NCBI GenBank assembly: GCA_029254375.1
Contig: JAQWXR010000025.1
Coordinates: 1 to 41,678, forward strand
Origin: Schleiferiaceae bacterium
GTDB taxonomy: Bacteria > Bacteroidota > Bacteroidia > Flavobacteriales > Schleiferiaceae
Reading direction: 5' to 3'
Length of the DNA: 41,678 nt
Both the position numbers and the translations under genes were made by a program. This document shows, in pieces, positions 7,908 through 16,926 of this stretch. Numbering within the stretch: position 1 is the stretch's first letter; every line of letters starts with the position of its first letter. The notes under the pieces are model-generated. The model ran no database searches, was not told where the DNA came from, and was given only the letters and a program-made list of their open reading frames with translations.

Positions 7908-9251
7908 TCACAGCCAGCGCTTCATGCCCAGAAGAGTGGCAACAATAATCTTGAGATCGAGGAGGAAAGACCAATTTTCGACATAGTATAGGTCTGCTTG
8001 GAGGCGAGCTTGCATGGAATTAGTATCTTTTTCACCGACGAAACCTCTCGCTTGAGCCAGGCCTGTCATCCCTGGTTTCACCCAGTGGCGAATGCCGTAG
8101 GCACGAATCGCTTGACCATAGGCTTCATGATCAGACGTCATGTGGGGACGAGGACCAACTAAACTCATGTCCCCTCGTAGAACATTCCACAATTGCGGGA
8201 GCTCGTCCAGATGCGTGAGGCGAAGCCAGCGTCCCAATGGGGTGATGCGATCGTCCCCCGTGGTGGCTTGACGGGTGCCATCGGCCTGGGGAACCATGGT
8301 CCGGAATTTCCAAATTTGGAACGGCTTACCCCGCCATCCAAAGCGTATTTGGCGGTAAAAAAGGCCTCCTTTTGGCGCCAAAAAAAGACCTAAAAGCAAG
8401 GTCATCCAGGATAAGAGCGCTAGAATACCCAAAATGGCGCCAAGGATATCCATCGACCGCTTTAACCAGGCACGAATTCCTTGACTCAGCGGCTCAGGGC
8501 GCAATTCTAAAATGGGTATATCACCCAAGGGAAGAATGCGCGTTCGCTGCGCTGCAAGCAGCCCCAAATCGGGGACAATTCGGAGCTTCAAGCCATGCGC
8601 ATCCGCCCATTCTAAGGCGGCCACAGCCAAGTCTGGTGATACCCAAACCTCATCTATATCGGCGGGATTGAGCGCATCCAAATCGTGGCCTTGTACATGC
8701 CAACGGTAGCCGTATTCGGGATGTCGCTCTAACTCAGCGCGAACCCGCTCCCAAGGTCCAAGCGAACCCACCGCGGCAACCCGACGCAGCCCCTTTCCAA
8801 GCCGGTATCTCCGCCGCAGCGCATAGACCCAAAGCATTCGGAACATTGTCCCAAAAACCAAGTAAGCGGAGAGAAAAAGAACCAAAAAGGCGCGAGAATA
8901 AAATGTAGAGGTTTTCAAAGAGACCCCCCAAACTGCAATCAGTGCGGCATGAAGTAAAATCAAGCGATAAAATCTGGAAAGTACTGTTCGCACTTCAATC
9001 CCTGCAGGCAGACGATGGCTTCCCATTCCCATGGAAAGAGCCAACCACAAGAGCATAACCATTGAAAAAAGCGTCACGTACTGATCGTAATAGAGTGGAT
9101 TTTCTGTGCGCAGATTTCCGAACAAAACCCGCGCAAAACCCAGAAACGATAAAGCTAAAAGCAGCCCATCGCCAAGGAGTAGGCCAGCTTCTGATGGGGA
9201 GGTGCGCGATCGGTCCATGATGGCCTTGAAGTTAACCCTAAATTTGAGCAT
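7908..9251 (-). CDS. Polyprenyl glycosylphosphotransferase (WcaJ/CpsE-like initiating sugar transferase)
   Basis: 447 residues from the first ATG. The enzyme transfers a sugar-1-phosphate from a UDP-sugar to undecaprenyl phosphate, the first step of exopolysaccharide or O-unit synthesis. The N-terminal half has about four membrane helices and a Rossmann-like segment (RRVAAVGSLGP). The C-terminal catalytic half begins RSMDILGAILGI and includes KFRTMVPQAD, THLDELPQLWNVLRGDMSLVGPRP and KPGMTGLAQARG, all hallmark blocks. An alternative start at Met12 (9218) would leave a 31-base gap to recG and is equally plausible, because the recG promoter box lies at 9239-9246. With the first ATG, the start codons of this gene and recG overlap in CATG. 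No other capsule genes are adjacent except the convergent glycosyltransferase. Confidence 0.9.
   Translation of the reverse strand: MLKFRVNFKAIMDRSRTSPSEAGLLLGDGLLLALSFLGFARVLFGNLRTENPLYYDQYVTLFSMVMLLWLALSMGMGSHRLPAGIEVRTVLSRFYRLILLHAALIAVWGVSLKTSTFYSRAFLVLFLSAYLVFGTMFRMLWVYALRRRYRLGKGLRRVAAVGSLGPWERVRAELERHPEYGYRWHVQGHDLDALNPADIDEVWVSPDLAVAALEWADAHGLKLRIVPDLGLLAAQRTRILPLGDIPILELRPEPLSQGIRAWLKRSMDILGAILGILALLSWMTLLLGLFLAPKGGLFYRQIRFGWRGKPFQIWKFRTMVPQADGTRQATTGDDRITPLGRWLRLTHLDELPQLWNVLRGDMSLVGPRPHMTSDHEAYGQAIRAYGIRHWVKPGMTGLAQARGFVGEKDTNSMQARLQADLYYVENWSFLLDLKIIVATLLGMKRWL
9239..9246 (+). promoter_or_regulatory. Candidate -7 box for recG
   Basis: TAAATTTG is a perfect match to TAnnTTTG and ends 3 bases before the recG ATG at 9250. 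If the divergent sugar transferase starts at 9251, the box lies inside its codons 2-5. No -33 TTG is found at 17-23 bases. Confidence 0.55.
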
Positions 9252-11355
9252 GGCCTCGTGGACTCCGGATACTTCAATGACCTACCTCAAAGGGGTAGGT
9301 CCGCAGCGCGCACAAGCATTGGCCGCAGAGCTAAGTATCCGCAGTTTTGGGGATCTGCTGGAGCACTATCCATTTCGCTACATCGATCGTTCCGTGCTCT
9401 ATACTCCGGGGCAAGCTCTTCCTGGTCCGGCCGAAATTCAGATTCAAGGGCAACTGAGCCAAATCCAATCGCAAGGCGGAGGAGCCAAAAAACGACTCAC
9501 AGCGCAATTAATTGGCCCCGACGGTCACATCGACTTGGTATGGTTCAAAGGCATTCGCTGGCTTGAAAAAAGTCTCCAAGCCGGAGGACAGTATGTGGCA
9601 TTTGGCCGAGTGACTGAGTTCTCCGGTCGAAAAAACATGGCCCATCCCGAGTTGGAAACCATGGCCTCTTTCCAGCAAAGCCCCTCACACGGGCTCTATC
9701 CCGTGTATTCGACCACGGAAAAATTAGCGAGCATGGGATTGCATTCCAGAGGGCTAAGCAAACTTATACAATCGCTTATTACCGATTTGCCAGCTCAAGG
9801 GCAAGATTGGCTGCCTGATGCATTGTGGCGCGGAGCTGCTTGGCCAAGTCACCTCGATGCACTCCGTGAAATGCATTTTCCAAAAAGCCCAGAGCTCCTC
9901 GCTTCCGCCCGAGCGCGCTTGGCTTTCGAGGAGATATTCTTGGACCAATTGGTCTTTGCCTATAAACGGCGAAGTTATTCGGCGCAGCGAAGCGGACTCG
10001 TTTTCGGGGCAGTGGGCAGTCGCTTTTTGGCATTTTATCAAGAGCATTTGCCTTTTGAATTGACCGGTGCGCAGAAAAGAGTGCTGAAAGAAATTCGAAA
10101 AGACACCGCCAGTGGCATGCACATGAATCGCCTCATCCAAGGAGACGTGGGCTCTGGGAAAACCATGGTCGCCTTCATGGCCTTGTTGATGGCCCTGGAC
10201 AACGGCTATCAAGGCTGCCTCATGGCACCTACGGAAATTTTAGCCCAGCAACACTTTGCCAGTCTATCGGAATTCGCCGCGGCATTAAATGTGCGCATTG
10301 CCTTACTCACTGGATCCGTTAAGGCCTCTGACCGAAAGCCCATCATGAAGGACCTGGCATCTGGTGAGCTTCATCTGTTGGTGGGAACGCATGCTTTGCT
10401 CGAGGACCCCGTGCAGTTCAAAAACTTAGGCCTAGCCATCATTGACGAGCAGCATCGTTTTGGAGTCGCCCAACGCGCCAAATTGCGGGCCAAAAATGAT
10501 CCGGCCCCGCACATCCTGGTTATGACGGCTACCCCTATCCCTAGGACCTTGGCCATGAGTCTCTATGGCGATTTGGACCTCAGTGTCATTGATGAGCTGC
10601 CTCCGGGGCGCCAAGCTATTCAGACCGTGCATCGCAATGATCACAATCGCTTAAAAGTGTGGGGCTTCCTCAAAGAGGAAATTGCCCGAGGCCGGCAAGT
10701 CTACATTGTCTATCCGCTCATTGAAGAAAGTCAGAAGATGGACTATAAAGACCTCATGGACGGCTATGAAAGTATTTGCCGCGATTTTCCTCGTCCTAGC
10801 TACGAAATCAGCATTGTCCACGGACGGATGAAGGCAGAAGACAAAGCCTGGGAAATGGGCCGTTTTGCGCGAGGCGAAACCCACCTCATGGTAGCCACAA
10901 CAGTCATCGAAGTCGGGGTCAACGTGCCCAATGCGAGCGTGATGGTCATTGAAAATGCTGAGCGCTTTGGTCTAAGTCAGCTCCATCAACTTCGGGGTCG
11001 CGTGGGCCGTGGTGCTGAGCAGTCTTATTGCATACTGATGACTGGAGATACGCTGAGTGAAGGAGGAAAGGTGCGCATCGAAACCATGGTCCGCAGCAGT
11101 GATGGCTTTGAAATTGCGGACGTGGATCTTCAACTCCGCGGACCCGGAGATGTCATGGGCACCCGGCAAAGTGGCATGCTCGAATACAAAGTGGCCAACT
11201 TGGGTCAGGATCAAAAACTCATTGAGTGGGCGAGGGAAAAAGCCCGAGCCATCGTGGAATCAGATCCGGGCCTACATTCGCCAGAGCATTCGGGGCTTCG
11301 TTTGCGCTTTACAGACTATGCTCGAAACAAAATGGCATGGGGAACCATCGCCTAA
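9250..11355 (+). CDS. recG: ATP-dependent DNA helicase RecG
   Basis: 701 residues from the chosen ATG. RecG remodels stalled replication forks and branch-migrates recombination intermediates. The N-terminal wedge/OB domain starts with TYLKGVGPQRAQAL, the usual RecG opening. Helicase motif I is GDVGSGKT (298-305), motif II is DEQH (399-402), motif III is MTATPIPRT, and the C-terminal motifs ATTVIEVGVNVPNA and QLRGRVGRG are intact. The frame stays open further upstream to 9106, but that part is antisense to the divergent sugar transferase. Homologues begin about ten residues before YLKGVGP, and a -7 box sits right before 9250, so the shorter start is preferred. Confidence 0.95.
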   Translation: MASWTPDTSMTYLKGVGPQRAQALAAELSIRSFGDLLEHYPFRYIDRSVLYTPGQALPGPAEIQIQGQLSQIQSQGGGAKKRLTAQLIGPDGHIDLVWFKGIRWLEKSLQAGGQYVAFGRVTEFSGRKNMAHPELETMASFQQSPSHGLYPVYSTTEKLASMGLHSRGLSKLIQSLITDLPAQGQDWLPDALWRGAAWPSHLDALREMHFPKSPELLASARARLAFEEIFLDQLVFAYKRRSYSAQRSGLVFGAVGSRFLAFYQEHLPFELTGAQKRVLKEIRKDTASGMHMNRLIQGDVGSGKTMVAFMALLMALDNGYQGCLMAPTEILAQQHFASLSEFAAALNVRIALLTGSVKASDRKPIMKDLASGELHLLVGTHALLEDPVQFKNLGLAIIDEQHRFGVAQRAKLRAKNDPAPHILVMTATPIPRTLAMSLYGDLDLSVIDELPPGRQAIQTVHRNDHNRLKVWGFLKEEIARGRQVYIVYPLIEESQKMDYKDLMDGYESICRDFPRPSYEISIVHGRMKAEDKAWEMGRFARGETHLMVATTVIEVGVNVPNASVMVIENAERFGLSQLHQLRGRVGRGAEQSYCILMTGDTLSEGGKVRIETMVRSSDGFEIADVDLQLRGPGDVMGTRQSGMLEYKVANLGQDQKLIEWAREKARAIVESDPGLHSPEHSGLRLRFTDYARNKMAWGTIA

Positions 11356-11385
11356 CTTGGCACGCTTTGTGCCCGTGAAAATCTA

Positions 11386-12009
11386 ATGAAAATTCGTCCT
11401 CTCAAAATCCGTCCTTTTTGGCGATCTGTGCATATAACCCACCGATTTTATCGGGTGACTGGAGGCTATCGTTTCTTACTCGAGGGCTTCCGCAAATTGG
11501 GACTCGGCTTGCTCGGATTCATTGTCATCCTCTGGGCTGTGAATACGTATTTGGTGGATTTAGAATCTATCGCCCAATGGGTTACGCATCAATTGCCTTG
11601 GCCATCGGTGGTGCTCATAATGGGTCTTTCAGAGATTGTATTGGGCGTCCTTCCTCCCGACTTTTTTATCCTCTGGGCCTCCACTTTCACCTACAAATGG
11701 GCCATGGTAGGACTCCTTGCCACGGTATCTTATGGCGGAGGCCTGCTAAGTTATTTGATCGGTCGGGAGCTACATCGATTGCCGAAAATTAAAAACTTAG
11801 TCGATGTGCGCTTTGCAAAGCATTTTACTCAAATCAAACGATTTGGTGGTTTGCTTATCTTTTTGGCCGCATTGACTCCCCTTCCCTTCCCTCCTGTTTG
11901 CACTGTAGCGGGCGTCGTGGAGTTCCGGTTTCGGTGGTTCCTCTGGGTGGCTTCGGTGCGTTTTTTGCGCTTTTTCATCTACGCTCTCTTCATTTTTGGT
12001 TTTGTCTAA
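11386..12009 (+). CDS. VTT/DedA-like (SNARE-associated) inner membrane protein
   Basis: 207 residues. It has a basic N-terminus and then a hydrophobic helix (LGLLGFIVILWAVNTYLV). The VTT-domain pattern follows: a re-entrant, proline-bearing segment IVLGVLPPDFFILWAS, the glycine-rich helix VSYGGGLLSYLIGREL, and the late FIYALFIFGFV helix. The block LAALTPLPFPPVCTVAG corresponds to the conserved TPxPF loop in this group. DedA/VTT proteins are implicated in membrane homeostasis and lipid flipping, but this branch has no assigned substrate. It follows recG by 30 bases and may be read through from it. Bacteroidota relatives are often mislabelled as short-chain dehydrogenases; nothing here supports that. 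Confidence 0.8.
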   Translation: MKIRPLKIRPFWRSVHITHRFYRVTGGYRFLLEGFRKLGLGLLGFIVILWAVNTYLVDLESIAQWVTHQLPWPSVVLIMGLSEIVLGVLPPDFFILWASTFTYKWAMVGLLATVSYGGGLLSYLIGRELHRLPKIKNLVDVRFAKHFTQIKRFGGLLIFLAALTPLPFPPVCTVAGVVEFRFRWFLWVASVRFLRFFIYALFIFGFV

Positions 12010-12069
12010 AACGAAATTGTCCACCGAGGCCATTTTTTTGATTCACCCCCTCTGAACATTCTCGGCAAA

Positions 12070-12088
12070 GCAGCCATAGGATGGCTGC
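12070..12088. repeat. Perfect 19-base dyad upstream of pheT
   Basis: GCAGCCA, then TAGGA, then TGGCTGC: a perfect 7-bp inverted repeat with a 5-base spacer. It ends 11 bases before the candidate pheT -7 box, so it covers the -33 region. It could be a regulator binding site or an RNA hairpin closing the upstream transcript. There is no T-run right after it, which argues against a simple intrinsic terminator. Confidence 0.6.
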
Positions 12089-12099
12089 AGTGAAGGCCG

Positions 12100-12107
12100 T
12101 ATTTTTG
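12100..12107 (+). promoter_or_regulatory. Candidate -7 box for pheT
   Basis: TATTTTTG matches TAnnTTTG exactly and ends 4 bases (TGCT) before the pheT ATG at 12112, predicting a leaderless or nearly leaderless mRNA. Confidence 0.5.
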
Positions 12108-12111
12108 TGCT

Positions 12112-14544
12112 ATGCAGATTTCTAAAGACTGGCTCCACGACTACTTACCTGTAGCCATCAGCGCTACACGCATGGCCGAACTTCTGACCGCTACGGGTTT
12201 AGAAGTTGAAAAAGTTCACGAAGTGGACGCCCTACCTGGCGGCCTTCGAGGCGTCGTCGTGGGCGAAGTACTCACCGTGGATAAGCATCCCGATGCTGAC
12301 CGCCTCAACTGCACCACCGTCTCCATCGGCGGCGAGCATCCCTTGGAAATCGTCTGTGGCGCCCCCAATGTTGCCGTAGGCCAAAAAGTGCCTGTAGCCA
12401 CCGTAGGCTGCACGCTGTATCCTAGCGGATCCGAAGATGGCCTAAGCATCAAGAAGGGTAAAATTCGCGGCCAAGTGTCCGAAGGCATGATTTGCGCCGA
12501 AGACGAGTTAGGCCTAGGGCCATCCCATGACGGCATCCTAGTTCTAGACCAATCTGCAGTCGTAGGCCAGCCGCTGAGCGAGCACCTCGGCTTGGAGAGC
12601 GATACCGCACTTGAAATTGGGCTTACCCCCAACCGTATGGATGCCATGAGCCACATGGGCGTCGCCCGCGACTTGCGCGCTGCCCTGCTCCGTCACGACG
12701 AGGAAGTTCTTTGGAGCCCTCCCATGCTGAGCGAATGGCCCACCGTGGGCTCCGGACTCACTTTGGACATTCAAGACCCCATTGGCTGTCCACGTTACTA
12801 CGCCTTGAAAGTGGAGGGCGTCTCTGCCGTGCCCTCTCCCGAATGGCTGCAACGCCGCCTCAAGACCATCGGCGCTAAACCCATTAACGCCTTAGTGGAC
12901 ATCACCAACTACGTCTTGCACAGCGTCGGCCACCCCTTGCACGCCTTCGACAGCCGGGCGATTCAGGGCAACGCCATTGTCGTGCGTCGCGCATCTTCCG
13001 GCGAAGCCTTTACTACTTTGGATGGCGTGGAGCGAAAACTGCACGCCGACGATCTGGTGATTTCCAATGCCTCCGACGCCATGGCCATGGCCGGCATATT
13101 TGGGGGGTTAAAGTCTGGTGTTCAAGCCGATACGACCTCCATCGTAGTAGAATCCGCCTGGTTTGATCCGGTCGTCATTCGAAAGGGCGCCAAGCGACAC
13201 GGCCTCAATACCGACGCCTCCTTCCGCTATGAGCGCGGCGTGGATCCAAGTCTGGGCAGCGAAGCCCTGGAACTCGCCTGGACCCTACTCCAAAGCATCT
13301 TCCCAGACGCCCATGTAACCGGCTACGATGCCTTTGAATCTGCCGACGCCCCCTTTGACGACCGCGTCGTAGACATTGACACGAAGCGCATCCAAGCGAG
13401 CATCGGTGAAGCCATTCCCGTAGACCGCATGCGCAGTATTCTGCAATCGCTAGACATCCATGTAACAGCCGAATCCGACAGCGCTTGGACCCTGTCCGTG
13501 CCCGCCTACCGCTGGGATGTGACCCGCGAAGCGGATATCGCCGAAGAAATTTTACGCATCTACGGATTCAATGCCATCTCCTTCCCGCCCGCCATGCGTT
13601 CGCATGTGGCCCATGAGGACCGCATTAGCCCCGAAATGCTCCGACGCAAAGCCGCAGATTATCTGGTCGGCCAAGGATTGTTCGAAATCATGAACAACTC
13701 TCTCACGCGCGCTCAAGCCTACGAAAAGCACCCCTGCATCGCTGCCGACAGCGTCGTTCCCGTTTTGAACCCCTTGAGCAAAGACTTGGGCGTAATGCGC
13801 CCCAGTTTGATGCTCGGAGGCCTCGATGCCGTGAGCTACAATGCAAAACGCCAAAACGCCGATGTCGCCCTGTTTGAATTCGGCCGTACCTACCACAAAT
13901 CCGCGGAGGGTTTGGCCGAACGCAATGCCCTAGGCCTCTGGCTAGCAGGCAGCTACCCCGGGCCCCATTGGATGACCGGCGATGCAAAAATCAATTTCTT
14001 TGCCCTTAAAGGCTTAGTGCTGGGTCTTTGCCAGCGCTTTGGCCTAAACGTCGAAGAGCAAGGCATGGACGCCGAAGTCGGTGAATTTTCTGGTGGCATC
14101 CTCCTCACGGTGGGTGGTCAACCTCTAGCCTCCTTGGGCTGGGTAGACGATTGGGCGCTGAAGCAAGCGGACCTCAAGCAACCCGTGTTGGCTGCACGCA
14201 TCGACTGGGACCGATTTGTAAAGGCTGCGTCTCGCGTAAAAATCGCCTACGGCGAAACCCCCAAATTCCCTAAAGTTACCCGTGACTTGGCCCTCATTGT
14301 AGATGCCCACCTCACCTACGGGGAACTCTACAGCTGCCTGCGTAAAGTCAAAGAGAAGACCCTTCAAAGTATTGAACTCTTCGACGTGTACCAGGGGAAA
14401 AATTTGCCGGATGGCAAGCTATCCTATGGCATGCGTTTCACCTTTTTGGATGCCAACAAGACCCTTCAAGATGCGCAGGTGGAGGAGGCGATGGCCAAAT
14501 TCCTAAAAGCCGCCGAAGACGTTGTGGGAGCGACGCTGCGTTAA
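12112..14544 (+). CDS. pheT: Phenylalanine--tRNA ligase beta subunit
   Basis: 810 residues, the full bacterial length. With PheS it forms the alpha2-beta2 enzyme that charges tRNA-Phe; pheS is not in the window. Domains in order are the N-terminal B1 helix (MQISKDWLHDYLP), the EMAP-like tRNA-binding domain B2 (about 40-155, VVVGEVLTVDKHPDADRLNCT), the B3/B4 editing domain with ALVDITNYVLHSVGHPLHAFD, B5 (about 400-475), the catalytic-like B6/B7 region, and a C-terminal FDX-ACB anticodon-binding domain over roughly the last 95 residues (FPKVTRDLALIVDAH onward). The codons look richer in GCC, CGC and CCC than in neighbouring genes, which could reflect high expression. It is followed by the tandem repeat and convergent purL. 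Confidence 0.96.
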   Translation: MQISKDWLHDYLPVAISATRMAELLTATGLEVEKVHEVDALPGGLRGVVVGEVLTVDKHPDADRLNCTTVSIGGEHPLEIVCGAPNVAVGQKVPVATVGCTLYPSGSEDGLSIKKGKIRGQVSEGMICAEDELGLGPSHDGILVLDQSAVVGQPLSEHLGLESDTALEIGLTPNRMDAMSHMGVARDLRAALLRHDEEVLWSPPMLSEWPTVGSGLTLDIQDPIGCPRYYALKVEGVSAVPSPEWLQRRLKTIGAKPINALVDITNYVLHSVGHPLHAFDSRAIQGNAIVVRRASSGEAFTTLDGVERKLHADDLVISNASDAMAMAGIFGGLKSGVQADTTSIVVESAWFDPVVIRKGAKRHGLNTDASFRYERGVDPSLGSEALELAWTLLQSIFPDAHVTGYDAFESADAPFDDRVVDIDTKRIQASIGEAIPVDRMRSILQSLDIHVTAESDSAWTLSVPAYRWDVTREADIAEEILRIYGFNAISFPPAMRSHVAHEDRISPEMLRRKAADYLVGQGLFEIMNNSLTRAQAYEKHPCIAADSVVPVLNPLSKDLGVMRPSLMLGGLDAVSYNAKRQNADVALFEFGRTYHKSAEGLAERNALGLWLAGSYPGPHWMTGDAKINFFALKGLVLGLCQRFGLNVEEQGMDAEVGEFSGGILLTVGGQPLASLGWVDDWALKQADLKQPVLAARIDWDRFVKAASRVKIAYGETPKFPKVTRDLALIVDAHLTYGELYSCLRKVKEKTLQSIELFDVYQGKNLPDGKLSYGMRFTFLDANKTLQDAQVEEAMAKFLKAAEDVVGATLR

Positions 14545-14598
14545 AATAAGAGACAGGATGGTGGACAGACATTCGGTTAAGGACGAGAGAAAAAAGCA

Positions 14599-14638
14599 CC
14601 CTTCAACCCTTCAACCCTTAAACTCTTAAACCCTTAAA
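14599..14638. repeat. Five tandem copies of an 8-bp unit between pheT and purL
   Basis: The units are CCCTTCAA, CCCTTCAA, CCCTTAAA, CTCTTAAA and CCCTTAAA, head to tail with no spacers. The array lies between the stops of convergent pheT and purL, 5 bases from the purL stop, and would be the 3' untranslated end of purL mRNA. On that strand it presents four GGG runs, so a G-quadruplex is conceivable but weakened by one GAG unit. Confidence 0.85.
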
Positions 14639-14643
14639 CCTCC

Positions 14644-16875
14644 CTAGCCTTCTAGGACCTCGCCCAGCGCGTTCTGGTAGGGCGTAGCAAAGTCGCTCAC
14701 CACGCCCCAATCCTCATCATCAATGCGGATTGCGCCTTTGGTTACATGACCCAAGAGGTCGAATTCTACGCCATTGAGCATCATGAGATCAATGAATGCC
14801 TCCTCATCTTGAGGTTTGACCGTCACCACGATGCGGCTTTGACTCTCCCCAAATAGGTAGGCATCTGGGCGAATTTCTGCATCGGTGGTCAAGTCAAATC
14901 CCAAGTCCGATTGCATGGCAGACTCCAACAAAGCCATAAATAAGCCGCCTTCGGACACATCATGGGCAGATGCAATAACGCCTTTGCGAATTAACTGTTT
15001 GAGCTGCTCCTGATTGGCGTATTCCTCTTCCAAACTGAAGTAGGGCACCGGAGAAGCTTCAATTTTATGGTAATGTACCAGGTACTGGCTCGAAGAAATG
15101 TCATCACGCGAGGTGCCGAGCATGTAGATCAGATCACCCTTTGATTTGAATGGAATTGTGGTCACGTGGGCCACATCTTCAACCAAGCCGATCATGGCAA
15201 TCGTAGGTGTCGGGAAAACGGGCTCAATGCGATCACCAATTTGAGTCTGGTTATAGAAACTTACATTCCCGCCAGTCACTGGCGTCGCAAACTTCTCACA
15301 GGCCGCGCTCATGCCTTTGATCGCCCCGGTAAACTGCCAAAAAACTTCGGGGTTGTAGGGATTTCCAAAGTTTAAGCAATTGGTGATAGCACTCGGAACA
15401 CCTCCGGAACAGACAATGTTGCGGGCGTTTTCGGCGACGGCAATCATCGTGCCTACTAACGGATCCGCATGTACATAGCGGCTATTACAATCCACGGTCA
15501 TCGCAATGGCGCGTTTGGAGCCTTTTATATTGACCACAGCGGCATCGCTTGCCTCGTTAGTTGAACGGTTTTTGGTGCCGACCATGGAATCATATTGATC
15601 ATATATCCAATGCTTGGAGGCAATATTGGGTAGGGTCACGAGCTCCTTTGCCACAAAAAGAAGGTCTTCAGGGCATGGAACCAGGTCCATGTCAAAATTT
15701 TGGTACTCTGCGTAGTATGCTGGCTCGCGTGATTCACGATGATAGACGGGTGCTCCACCGCCCAAAACAAGAGATTCGGCGGGTATTTCAGCCAGTTTTT
15801 GACCTTGCCAGAAGTAGCGAACATACGGTCCTTCTGTCACAATGCCTATAGGCTCACAGTGAATATCCCATTTCTCAAAAATGGCTTCAACCTCGGCCTC
15901 GCGGCCTTGGTCCACAACAACCAACATGCGTTCCTGCGATTCGGATAAAAGAATCTCCCAAGGCTCCATACCCTCTTGACGGGTAGGAACTTTGTCGAGA
16001 TCGATGTCCATACCAACCCCACCGCCGGCCGACATCTCACTCGTTGAACAGGTAATTCCTGCGGCACCCATGTCTTGCATGCCCTTCACGGCACCAATTT
16101 TGGCAAGCTCCATGGTGGCCTCCAAGAGTAATTTCTCCTGGAAGGGATCCCCTACCTGAACGGAAGGGATATCATTTGCCGAGTCTTCACTCAGGTCCTT
16201 GGAAGCAAAAGCGGCCCCGTGAATGCCATCTCGGCCCGTAGAGGAGCCCACAATGTAGACCGCATTGCCTACCCCCTGCGCTTTCGCAGAAATTTGTCCA
16301 CCAACCTCAACGATGCCTGCCGAGAAGGCATTGACCAATGGGTTTTGCTCGTAGCACTTATCAAAATAGACCTCGCCACCCACCGTGGGGATGCCGAAGG
16401 AGTTACCGTAGTTACCGATGCCCTTGACCACGCCTTTCACTAACCACTTGGTGCGGTCCGTTGTGGGGTCTCCAAAACGCAGACTGTTCAATTGCGCAAT
16501 GGGACGCGCACCCATCGTAAAAATATCTCGGTTAATCCCCCCTACCCCCGTAGCTGCGCCTTGGTAGGGCTCTACCGCAGAGGGGTGGTTGTGGGATTCG
16601 ATTTTAAAGGCACAGGCCAATCCCTCGCCGATATCCACCAAACCCGCATTTTCTTCGCCGGCTTTGGCCAACATGTGTGGGCCCTCCTTGGGAAGTGTTT
16701 TTAACCAAACAATGGAGTTTTTGTACGAACAATGTTCGGACCACATCACCGAATAAACAGAGAGCTCGGTGAAATTGGGCGTCCGGCCCAACACGTCGCA
16801 AATCTTGGCATATTCCTCGGGAAGTAGGCCGAGTTCTTTGGCGGTTTCGACAGTAGTCAAGGCAGCTGAATCCAT
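14644..16875 (-). CDS. purL: Phosphoribosylformylglycinamidine synthase, small-form PurL
   Basis: 743 residues from the preferred ATG at 16875. It makes FGAM from FGAR, ATP and ammonia in purine synthesis. The size and order of motifs fit the small (Bacillus-type) Pur[13 protein letters not shown] near the N-terminus, [41 protein letters not shown], and the second AIR-synthase-like half with AHDVSEGGL near the end. There is no glutaminase domain, so separate PurQ and PurS are required; neither is in the window. The frame remains open to 16938, but those extra 21 residues lie across the promoter box at 16893-16900 and do not resemble PurL, whereas [16 protein letters not shown] does. Confidence 0.95.
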   Translation of the reverse strand: MDSAALTTVETAKELGLLPEEYAKICDVLGRTPNFTELSVYSVMWSEHCSYKNSIVWLKTLPKEGPHMLAKAGEENAGLVDIGEGLACAFKIESHNHPSAVEPYQGAATGVGGINRDIFTMGARPIAQLNSLRFGDPTTDRTKWLVKGVVKGIGNYGNSFGIPTVGGEVYFDKCYEQNPLVNAFSAGIVEVGGQISAKAQGVGNAVYIVGSSTGRDGIHGAAFASKDLSEDSANDIPSVQVGDPFQEKLLLEATMELAKIGAVKGMQDMGAAGITCSTSEMSAGGGVGMDIDLDKVPTRQEGMEPWEILLSESQERMLVVVDQGREAEVEAIFEKWDIHCEPIGIVTEGPYVRYFWQGQKLAEIPAESLVLGGGAPVYHRESREPAYYAEYQNFDMDLVPCPEDLLFVAKELVTLPNIASKHWIYDQYDSMVGTKNRSTNEASDAAVVNIKGSKRAIAMTVDCNSRYVHADPLVGTMIAVAENARNIVCSGGVPSAITNCLNFGNPYNPEVFWQFTGAIKGMSAACEKFATPVTGGNVSFYNQTQIGDRIEPVFPTPTIAMIGLVEDVAHVTTIPFKSKGDLIYMLGTSRDDISSSQYLVHYHKIEASPVPYFSLEEEYANQEQLKQLIRKGVIASAHDVSEGGLFMALLESAMQSDLGFDLTTDAEIRPDAYLFGESQSRIVVTVKPQDEEAFIDLMMLNGVEFDLLGHVTKGAIRIDDEDWGVVSDFATPYQNALGEVLEG

Positions 16876-16892
16876 GCAAAAAATGTTTGAGT

Positions 16893-16900
16893 CAAAGGTA
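16893..16900 (-). promoter_or_regulatory. Candidate -7 box for purL
   Basis: On the minus strand this reads TACCTTTG, a perfect TAnnTTTG match. It ends 17 bases before the purL ATG, giving a leader of about ten bases. It supports the start at 16875 over the longer frame. Confidence 0.55.
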
Positions 16901-16914
16901 CGACCCTCGATTCC

Positions 16915-16922
16915 TACCTTTC
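16915..16922 (+). promoter_or_regulatory. Candidate -7 box for the amidohydrolase gene
   Basis: TACCTTTC differs from TAnnTTTG at the last base and ends 4 bases (GGGT) before the ATG at 16927. It lies 14 bases from the oppositely oriented purL box. Confidence 0.4.
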
Positions 16923-16926
16923 GGGT

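Noticed and set aside
9106-9249. Upstream extension of recG by 48 codons from GTG 9106
   Set aside because: It is antisense to the WcaJ-like gene, low in recognisable RecG sequence, and a perfect -7 box lies just before ATG 9250.
11359-11373. Inverted repeat GGCAC-GCTTT-GTGCC after recG as a terminator
   Set aside because: Five-bp stem only, no T-run behind it, and it would separate genes that look co-transcribed.
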